From Ahaetulla prasina (Eukaryota; Chordata; Lepidosauria; Squamata; Colubridae): a DNA stretch of 64,000 nucleotides. Every line of letters starts with the position of its first letter. Positions within the stretch are counted from its first letter, which is position 1. The stretch covers positions 97,701,825-97,765,824 of the forward strand of contig NC_080543.1 of the NCBI RefSeq assembly GCF_028640845.1, written 5' to 3'. Below the pieces are notes generated by a model, which worked only from the letters and a program-made list of their open reading frames with translations, made no database searches and was not told the DNA's origin. A program made the translations under genes and the position numbers. Of this stretch, positions 56,208-64,000 are shown piece after piece.

Positions 56208-57334
56208 TTTAAGTAGCAGAGAAGCATGGAGACAACCAAGGGAATGTAGGTCTGGTTGGAATAAAGGCCACTTTAAGACTAAATGCGTGCTAGACATTGA
56301 TTTGCTGTGATTTCCATATTAGACATTTGTTAAACAAGCTGACTGACTTTTTGCTGTATTAAAATTTCATTGCATTCAAATGTTGAAGTCTAATGACTGA
56401 AATGTGTTCAGTTGCAGTATGCCTCGATTTTAATAGCTACTGACTCTTGCAATTTTGATTTTAAAAAATACAGAAAAAATGTGTTACAATTGTTCTTTTC
56501 AAAAGTAGTTACATAGATATCTGAGTTTTGTTTGATTCTGTAATAATCAATTAGGGAGGTCCAGGGGAGGTCCAAAAAAAGCAAACCAGCAGTCAAAATG
56601 GCATGACTGAATCCCTACTCGTTTTTTTTTAAGTGGGTCATCTTGATTTTCCTAACTTCTATCTCAATGCCTTTAGCCACCTACATACAATACATATGGA
56701 CAAATGCCCATGGTGTCCATGATAACGTTCCTCAAAGGCAAGATGATTTTCATCCAGCCTTCAACACAGGGAAGGATAAAACCTTTCTGCAGGCTGATCA
56801 TCACTTCCTAGCCTTAAACATGTGCACATAGCACAGTATTATTTGCTTTAAAGAAGGTGCAAAATCATATTGTTTACCCCGTAGCTGGTTCCATGAAGTC
56901 TCGTACGAAAGAGATCTGAAGCCTCTGAAACTGAAAAGTGAGACATCAACAGGAAATAGTCCAAGGTAATGGAAAAACAATGAGTCAATCAGTTGAGGTA
57001 AAACTAGCCTGGCTTCAGTTGTATGAATATATATAGAACATTTGTCTTGCTTAGGGTGAATGCGTAAGTGTTTTTCTCCTTCTTGGTGGTAAAAATTCAA
57101 CTTCAATGTATTAATTGGCAAATATGGAAGGCTTTTTGCTGATGATTTCAGGATTCTAGCTGACTAGCTAATTAGACATACATGCAGAGAGTATTGCTGA
57201 GAATTTCTAGTGCTGTTGTTCAAGGTTCTTACGCTGTTTTGCTTCACCATCCTCATATCTTTACAAATTATCTAAATCCCTCTTGATCAGATATGAATTG
57301 TGAATTTCCTCTTTCTTTTCAGCTACAGTGATTT

Positions 57335-57760
57335 GCATGCACTTCTGAAGCGAAATGTATGTACAATCCCAGACTGATTTCTAAATGGGCTATTCTCCTG
57401 AAGCAATCTTCTCTGCTTCTCTGCCCTCCTCTCCCCAATGTAAGGTTAGCCAGAACCCTCCTATCTTTCTGTAAGGGCCTAAAGACGTGGTTGTGCCAGT
57501 CAGCCTGGGGCTCTAGTGGGGGATCAGCACAATGGAGGTAGTTGATTGAGTAATAACAGATCCCACCTCCCCACCGCTCCACCCCCACTCTCCCCTGTCT
57601 CCTCTCCCCACCCTCCCCATTGAGTAATAACAGATCCCCCTCTGCCTCTGCCCTCCCCAAACCTTGGCTGTAAGGTTTGATTTTAATATTTTATGTTTTA
57701 ACTGAGATGTATTTGTAAACTGCCCAGATGGTAAGATGTGCAGCCAATGAATTTTTATCA
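57335..57760 (+). mobile_element. L2-like LINE 3' end
   Basis: CCCAATGTAAGGTTAGCCAG and GTAAGGGCCTAAAGACGTGG followed by a TGCCCAGATGG tail match the end of L2-like elements (compare 19555-19995). A short internal repeat of GTAATAACAGATCCC (57550 and 57625) is present. Confidence 0.55.
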
Positions 57761-58884
57761 ATCAGTCAAACTTTTGACTTCACCATTTGCCAGGGAGAAG
57801 TGTATCACCACTCTCTGGCAATAAGAACCCAAATAACAACTGCCTTAACTACTAGGATATATCACTGTATTTCATGATAACAGGGAAGTGATTTATCTTT
57901 TTCCCGTATTTATCCTCTTTTCCTTCTCAGTCTAACCCTGGACTATCAGGATTTTTAACCAGGTTTGAGTTTATGTTTTCAAAAATTGTTAATGTTTCAG
58001 AGCTAACCAACCTAAGACATTTGAGTTATTAAATTAAATAGGGCAAAAAATGTAGACAGTGTGGAAAAAAAGACAGTGTGTTCTGTTTGTGGTTTATTGG
58101 CAGTGTCTGTCATGTCACTATTTACACAAATGTGAATTGGATTTAACTAATGGTAGCAATGGCTGTGGTTTCCTACTTCAGACCTAGATCTAAAAAAATC
58201 AATTACTCAGATGACCTGCCTGAAAAAGTAAGGAGCACTTTAGAGCGTTGTGAGCAGAGACAGAAGACACATATAAGGGAAGGAGAATTTATTATCATAG
58301 GCAGTACTAAAGTTTGTTAGTTTCTATCAGTGCAGATCTGGGAAAGGAATATTTGCCTGCTCTTATTGTATAGTAAGAAAATACAGATTCACCTCTTGCT
58401 CACAAAATGAAGCCGGAAACATGACTTGGTAAAAGAGGAAGAAATGATGACATTGAGGTCAAGGAAGCTGATTAAAAGGAAACATGCATATGAAATTCCG
58501 TTTAGAAGGGAACACAACACTTGCTGCATCTGATAAGATTGAAAGGTAAGATTTTTCATTCAGAAAATAATCCCTTTTCAAATTACAATTTCTCAGATTT
58601 ACTACCTCAAATAATATTTAAGGTTTTTTTAAAATGCCACAAATAATACGTACATATTGTTTCCTTTCCTTTGAATTCCTTAATTTAACTATTTGAATTA
58701 ACTTTTTATTTGAATGCAAGTAGTTGGCTTGAAAAGCCTTTGGATTTGTTTCATTAAGCATACCTATAAATCTATTATCTCCATTAAGTAAATTTTCTGT
58801 GTTAATTAGACTAATGTAGTAGTTTTTATTTCTCAGATCCTAAATGAAATCAGTTATATAACAGTGTGCCTCCTAAAGTTATGG

Positions 58885-58997
58885 CTGTTTCATCCCTGGA
58901 GGTTTTCACAAAAAGATTGGACAACAATTTGTGAGGGGGTTGGATTAAAAAACCTCCAAGATTCCTTCCAGTCCTATGAGTCTATGATTTTATGAAC
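58885..58997 (+). mobile_element. Old CR1 3' end
   Basis: TTCATCCCTGGAGGTTTTCA, GGGGGTTGGATTAAAAAACC and the octamer-like tail GTCTATGATTTTATGA match the CR1 3' end common to amniotes. Confidence 0.75.
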
Positions 58998-59241
58998 CTT
59001 ACTGGTCTCATGTTTTAAAAAGATGTTTTAGAAGAAATCCTTTTCCATAAAGTAAGTATGAAATATGTCACAAAGAATTTCTGCTTACCTCTATACACTT
59101 TCCATGTAGTTTCTGTCTGGAATAAATTATTTTCAGGTAACTATGTTTGATTGTTTCATAGCAATGAAAAGAGTTTCAATGTCTGCCACTGGAGCTTACT
59201 GCCAAAGATTTAATGCTGCAGAAATGAAAACTTAGTCGACA

Positions 59242-59311
59242 ATGCTTATTTTTTTTGGGTGCTTTCTATTACTTGTGGCAAGAGCGGAAGCTGGTGATAT
59301 TACTGTTACTG
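59242..59311 (+). CDS. IL18RAP: IL18RAP first coding exon (signal peptide)
   Basis: IL18RAP is the signalling beta chain of the IL-18 receptor. The exon starts at ATG 59242 and ends in phase 1 at a GTAAGC donor (59312). It encodes MLIFFGCFLLLVARAEAGDI followed by TVTG, a signal peptide resembling the human IL18RAP start (M-L.....F-L.L-V-A.....G..I.G). Its place 5 kb downstream of IL18R1 on the same strand is the expected position. No further coding exon is seen in the remaining 4.7 kb. Possible splice acceptors for the 5' UTR part of this exon lie at 59138 (ATTTTCAG) and 59160 (TTTCATAG); a leader-exon donor candidate is GAAAG/GTAAGA at 58544. Confidence 0.75.
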
Positions 59312-59409
59312 GTAAGCTATGTCATTACACTTACTGCAAATCTTCATTGTTTGATGTTACTTTCTCAGTTTTCCTATAAGGCAGAATCCCCCAACTTCTC
59401 CAGTGAGTG

Positions 59410-59410
<1 letters not shown>

Positions 59411-59450
<40 letters not shown>
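59411..59450 (+). repeat. (GT)n microsatellite
   Basis: About 19 GT units in the IL18RAP first intron, 100 bp after the signal-peptide exon. Confidence 0.95.
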
Positions 59451-59453
<3 letters not shown>

Positions 59454-59628
59454 GAATGGTTCTGCACGAGTGGCCAGCAAGCATGCACAGCTCCATTTGC
59501 GCTTTTCCACTGCTCAAGCAAATGGGGATGTGTGTGTGCTCACTCATTACTTCGGAACAGCCTGGTTCTGAACCAGGCCCAGTAGTGGGACCCTCGCTAT
59601 AAGGGGTTGTGTTTTTAAAGGTATTGTG

Positions 59629-60787
59629 CAGGAGTGATATCTAAAAATTTTCCCTACCAGTTCTGTGGCCGTGGCTTAATTGATGGGTGTGGCTTGGTGG
59701 TCAGGTGACCGGGTGGGCATAGCCAATAACAATAAATAATAAAAATAATAAACAAAGTACACAAAACAAAAAAAGGAACCAAAAGCTAACTTTCACACTT
59801 TACACACACACAACACAACACAAAACAACAAAAGGGGCCGTGGATAGCTCAGGCTGTAAGGAGCCTGTTATTAGAACACAGTAGCCTGCAATTACTGCAG
59901 GTTCAAGCCCGGTCCAAGGTTGACTCAGCCTTCCATCCTTTATAAGGTAGGTAAAATGAGGACCCAGATTGTTGGGGGGGCAATAAGTTGACTTTGTAAA
60001 TATACAATTAGAATGAGACTATTGCCTTATACACTGTAAGCTGCCCTGAGTCTTCGGAAAAGAGCGGGATATAAATGTAAATAAAAAATTAAAAAAAAAC
60101 ACAACTGACTCACACACAATGTAAAAGCAACTACACTTCACCCAAAATGACCCCTGCAACAAGCACGAACCTCACACAGCCACAAAAAGCTCAAAAACCA
60201 ACTTTCACACTTTACACACAAACAATACAACTGACTCTCTCTCTCACACACACACAAAATGCCACATACAGCTTTGTGAGATTTTGTGTGTTTGTGTAGT
60301 TAGAGTGAAACACTACAGAAACACACCAAATCTCAGAAAGCTGCACAAATATTTTATTTTATTTTATTTTATTATTTTATTTAATTTATATTTTTAGATA
60401 AAAGCAGCTAAATTTAAAACTTCCTTAACTTTAAATTGCTATGTCTAAAAAAAAAAACACTCCTAAAAAAACCCCAGTTAACTATTTTTTTAAAGCTTCC
60501 CCCTTCCCAGTTATTTACCCAATTGATGGGACAAGGCAGGCAGATTGATTTGCTCACCAATGAGATGGATTGCAGGCAGGCAGATTGAGTTGCTAGCTGA
60601 TGCAATTGATTGCAGCAAAGCAAGGCAGCGAGTGAGCAGCAAGCTGCCAAGTAGGCAAGTGGGCGATTGGGTGGGCATCAGCAGGGTGGGGGGGGGCAAA
60701 GATTTTTACTACCGGTTCTCCAAACTACCTGCCCCCATGGCTACAGGATTGTCTGATCCGGTCCGAACCAGGAGCATTTCACCCCTG
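59629..60787 (+). mobile_element. hAT element of the ACCGGTT family with nested SINE
   Basis: Starts CAGGAGTGATATCTAAAAAT and ends AGGAGCATTTCACCCCTG; GTATTGTG is on both sides (59621-59628 and 60788-60795). Interior rich in ACACAACACAA-type sequence, with a SINE at 59836-60092. Confidence 0.85.
59836..60092 (+). mobile_element. tRNA-derived SINE with LINE-like tail
   Basis: tRNA-like promoter: A box TAGCTCAGGCTGTAAGG and B box GGTTCAAGCCC, body ATGAGGACCCAGATTGTTGG, tail GCCCTGAGTCTTCGGAAAAG and an A-rich end. The tail resembles the 3' end of the L2-like LINE at 830-865, which may supply its reverse transcriptase. Confidence 0.85.
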
Positions 60788-61889
60788 GTATTGTGATACC
60801 TTGTGACCCAGGGCTGGGCATAGAAGCAACACAACTGGAATGAAGGCTTAACTCCCCTTTATTGCTCCAACTTTCCTCCAAAAGTCCCACTGATCACTGC
60901 AAGTCTAGGAGCAAATCTCTAAACATGCACCTCCAATAGTTCCTGGCTGCTATTAGTCCAGAGGAGCAGCACAGTTCTGAAGCAGCCACAGTTCAGGGAA
61001 TTTGTTTCCAAGGAATCCTCATCACAGGAAGAGTTCACTGGGAATGCATCCAGTAGTGGGTTGCTACCGGTTCTCCCCAGTTTGCAAGAACCAGTAGTAA
61101 ACATTTTGAGTAGTTCGGAGAACCAGTAGTAAAAATTCTGCCTGGCCCCACCCCCAATCTATTGCTGCCTCCCGACTCCCAGCTGATCAGCTAGAAGGAA
61201 AAAATCAAGACTCACTTGTCGAAGAAGAGGAAAAAAAAACAAGACACCGTCCCTTTAAATTGAGAAGCCAAGAAGCCTCCCAACTGATCGGCTCGCTTCT
61301 CAGCCAGGAGATCGCTTGGCAAAGAAGTGGGGGGTGGGGGGAAACGCTGTCTTTTTAAATTGGCAGAGCGGCTAGAAGCTCCTTTCTGGGTCAGCTAAAC
61401 AACAAATTGGATAAGAGGAAGAATTCTTATATGGTTCAATGTTTTTGAAGTTTTGGGGTTTGTGCAACATGGGCTTTGTGTTTCTAAAAAGGTTTGGGCG
61501 ATTTCCATTGTGAAGTATCCTGTCTTGAATGAGTTTTCTGCCTGCTTGTAAATGGAGCCGAACTTCCGGCTTCCACTTTCTATGATTTCTGCTTACGAAG
61601 TTTCCTTTATGCAGTTGGCAGGAATGTGGAATTCCAGGCAGGTTCCTTGCTAGCAGCTTGATTATTCCTTAATTATCTGGGATATTTTATTTGGGAAATG
61701 AAGAGGGGGGAGTTTGATTCCTTCCCAGAACAGATTAGTGGGGTGGGGAGGAAATGGAGATTTTGAAGTAACCTTCCCCTGGAGTGGGGAGGGAATGGGG
61801 ATTTTAGGCTTTCTGTCAAACATCAGCCATAATACTAATGATTGTTTTGAACAATATGCAGGTTGTATTACATGAATGGCTATTTTATA

Positions 61890-62120
61890 TGTGAAATTAT
61901 GACTGAAACCTATATAGGTTCACACTGCCAGGAAGTTTGTCCTTAGTTTTAGGTTGCTTCTCTCTTTGTTGAGTTTCCATCCATTGCTTCTTGTTTTGCC
62001 TTCTGGTGCTTTGGAAAATACTTCCCCCCCTTCTTTCTAGCAGCCCCTTAAAAGACTGTTGACTATCACACTCTTGGGCAAAGCATGTGAGCCATTTCCT
62101 CCTTTCAGTGGTCCATGAAA
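61890..62120 (-). mobile_element. CR1 LINE 3' fragment
   Basis: Reverse complement of the CR1 segment found at the IL18R1 tail: CATCCATTGCTTCTTGTTTT, GGTGCTTTGGAAAATA and GCCAGGAAGTTTGTCC. Confidence 0.75.
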
Positions 62121-62132
62121 GTGCATCTATAG

Positions 62133-62490
62133 CAGAGGTCTCTAACCTTGGCCACTTCAAGACTTTAAGACAGCAAAACTGGCTGACGATATTTTTTTTT
62201 ATTTGCATTTATATCCCGCCCTTCTCCGAAGACTCAGGGCAGCTTACACTATGTTAAGCAATAGTCTTCATCCATTTGTATATTATATACAAAGTCAACT
62301 TATTGCCCCCAACAATCTGGGTCCTCATTTTACCTACCTTATAAAGGATGGAAGGCTGAGTCAACCTTGGGCCTGGTGGGACTTGAACCTGCAGTAATTG
62401 CAAGCAGCTGTGTTAATAACAGACTGTCTTAGCAGAATTCTGGGAGTTGAAGTCCGTAAGTCTTAAACTGGCCAAGTTTGGAGACCCCTG
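62133..62490. mobile_element. Palindromic hAT MITE split by a SINE, perfect TSD
   Basis: Arms CAGAGGTCTCTAACCTTGGC and GCCAAGTTTGGAGACCCCTG; ATCTATAG on both sides (62125-62132 and 62491-62498). The arms are separated by a SINE at about 62188-62433. Confidence 0.9.
62188..62433 (-). mobile_element. tRNA-derived SINE, minus strand
   Basis: Same family as 59836-60092, reversed: ATATCCCGCCCTTCTCCGAA tail, CCCCCAACAATCTGGGTCCT and the B-box side GGACTTGAACCTGCAGTAAT. Confidence 0.85.
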
Positions 62491-62784
62491 ATCTATAGTA
62501 TGTAGATAATAAAGTTGAAAAAAGGTGAACAACATTTTTGCAGAACTATAGATACGTTGAGGCTGGGTGTGACAAGGAATGGCTGGGAGGGGAAGGGCCA
62601 GGCGAGGTACCCCTTGACATGAGAGACACTGAGTTGGCCACGCCTACCCAGTCACATGACCATCAAGCCACTCCTACAAAATAAGCCACGCCCACAGAAC
62701 TGGTAGTAAAAAAATTTAGAACCCACCCCTGAATGCATCAAACCTGGAGAAGAACTGTGTCGCTGCAAACTCACACGAAGCTGA

Positions 62785-62880
62785 GCAAGGCACGCAGAGC
62801 AAGGCAAACAGGGCATGGCAAGGCAAGGCAAGCAAGGCAAGACAAGCAGGGCAAGGCAAACAGGGCAAGGCAAGCAAAGA
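62785..62880 (+). repeat. (AGGCA)n-like imperfect tandem repeat
   Basis: Irregular AAGGCAAGGCAAGCAAGGCA units in the IL18RAP first intron. Confidence 0.75.
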
Positions 62881-63986
62881 TGTCTGTAACAGCATGTGAC
62901 ACTCCTGACAAGTGCCCCTTCCAACAGTATCTCTTTAAATATCATTCCCTAGATGAGCCTTGTGAAGTGAGGCAGGGCGCCCTCCTCCTGAGTCATTAGA
63001 TCGCCCTGCACTGATCTCGCCTTGTCTCCATTCTCTATGGTCTGGGATTGGGGGTGTGGGGAGGTAATTTTTCATCGCCAGAGCTCTGTCGCTTGTTTGC
63101 TCCACTGCTTGCCCTCTCCTCGCCCTTGCCTGGTTATCCTGCACCCTGATGACTCCTCCCAGGCCCGAGAGACCTGGGACTGCTTCATCCTGTTCCTTTC
63201 ATTCTTCTATCGGCCCTAGCTGTCTCATCCGCCTCCTCGGACATAAGTTCCGACAGGGCACATATTTGACATGTATTTTCCTACCAAAAATATAAACTTA
63301 TATCTTTCACAAAAGCAGATTTTAATTATTTCTAGATAGGGAGGGCTTCATAGGTTAGTGGACAGGAATATGCATTTTTCTTGTTAGCTACAAAAGTTTC
63401 TTGTGCATGTCAATAAACAATATAAGGCTTTTCAAGAATACATACATTCTTGTCCACTTTTCACCCTTCAAAACTCCATCCTCTTCTGAAAGTATCAAAG
63501 TTGGTCTTGAATATCAAATAAGGGTTACCTTTTCTTAAATGTGTTATTTATACACTTTATTCAGCTCCTGATGATAAAAAGATTTCAATGCAAAGATTCA
63601 ATGCAAAGAACACACTTCATCTGAAAAAAGATTCTGAGTTTAATTCCCAACATTTCCTGATCATTCTGGAAGTTTCTGTTAGAAATCCTGGAGAAAGAAG
63701 ACATATTGAAGATCAATATGTCTTTAATTTATGTTGAATCTATAGAATCTTTGAACTAATGCTGAATCAGATAGAGACTGTTATCTTAATCCAACATCTG
63801 TTTTCAATAACTCAGCCATTTTTTTGTCTGACAGTTGTGGTATATTTTAAACTGCAGAATTTTCTTTGAAATGCTGTGCTCTGTATGGTTTGTGGGGAGT
63901 CCATTTCGTCATTTGTATGAACATTTCTTGGTACTAGTTTTTTTAATCTCCTCAAATAGATTTACCAGGCAAATGGTGGCTTTTAG

Positions 63987-64000
63987 GCTTCTCCTTACAG
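63987..64000 (+). promoter_or_regulatory. IL18RAP: Possible splice acceptor for the next IL18RAP exon
   Basis: The window ends in TTAGGCTTCTCCTTACAG, a pyrimidine-rich tract plus AG. It would place the next exon at the first base beyond the window. The distance (4.7 kb) suits a first intron. Only the tract is visible, so this is a suggestion. Confidence 0.35.

Larger units (their letters stand above)
61051..62731. mobile_element. Large hAT element with nested insertions, perfect TSD
   Basis: Starts CAGTAGTGGGTTGCTACC and ends TAGAACCCACCCCTG; AATGCATC lies on both sides (61043-61050 and 62732-62739). 61140-61800 is a reversed relative of the 834-bp element at 11213. A CR1 end (about 61890-62120, minus) and a palindromic MITE (62133-62490) are inserted in it. 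Confidence 0.85.

Noticed and set aside
59836..59910. tRNA gene
   Set aside because: The A and B boxes belong to a SINE head; the body and LINE-like tail follow directly, and no clean cloverleaf is formed.

Overview
This window is eukaryotic nuclear DNA, most likely from a squamate reptile and probably an advanced snake. The genes have short exons in long introns with GT/AG splice sites. The repeats fit squamates: a tRNA-derived SINE ending in (ACCTTT)n (Sauria type), a BovB 3' end, CR1 tails that run into pentanucleotide microsatellites, L2/CR1-like LINEs and many small hAT MITEs. The species call rests on repeat content and is inference.

The window covers part of the interleukin-1 receptor family cluster, all on the + strand. 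(1) At 1706-15089 are the last seven coding exons of IL1RL2 (IL-36 receptor): half of Ig2, Ig3, the membrane segment and a complete TIR domain. Earlier exons lie upstream of the window. The visible exons join into 376 codons plus a stop with no frame break. (2) At 36079-54387 is a complete IL18R1 (IL-18 receptor alpha): signal peptide, three Ig domains, membrane segment and TIR, 583 codons when one of two alternative exon copies is used. A CpG-rich stretch at 31.15-31.97 kb is the best candidate for its promoter and leader exon. (3) At 59242-59311 is the signal-peptide exon of IL18RAP (IL-18 receptor beta). The window stops on a splice-acceptor-like sequence that may belong to its next exon. 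IL18R1 and IL18RAP encode the two chains of the IL-18 receptor, so their adjacency is functional. IL1RL1 (ST2), which sits between IL1RL2 and IL18R1 in mammals, was not found in the 21 kb between them.

Two features make this IL18R1 unusual. Its exon for the second half of Ig2 lies in a 1.57 kb tandem duplication whose copies are almost identical. The exon is phase-asymmetric, so splicing in both copies would give a stop after a few codons; only one copy can be used per transcript. Also, the C-terminal tail after the TIR domain reads into a CR1 retrotransposon 3' end, which replaces the usual tail and supplies the stop codon.

Nearly all remaining sequence is intron or intergenic DNA filled with repeats. 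These are L1 with a 5' inversion (3.1-6.6 kb), L2-like LINEs (1-0.95, 18.1-20.0, 57.3-57.8 kb), a CR1/L3-like LINE (20.6-22.2 kb +, 29.8-31.0 kb -), BovB and CR1 ends, SINEs, Penelope-like fragments with hammerhead-ribozyme-like cores, and at least 17 hAT-type elements, most with 8-bp target-site duplications and several nested. I see no RNA genes other than SINE-embedded tRNA relics, no CRISPR array and no bacterial features.
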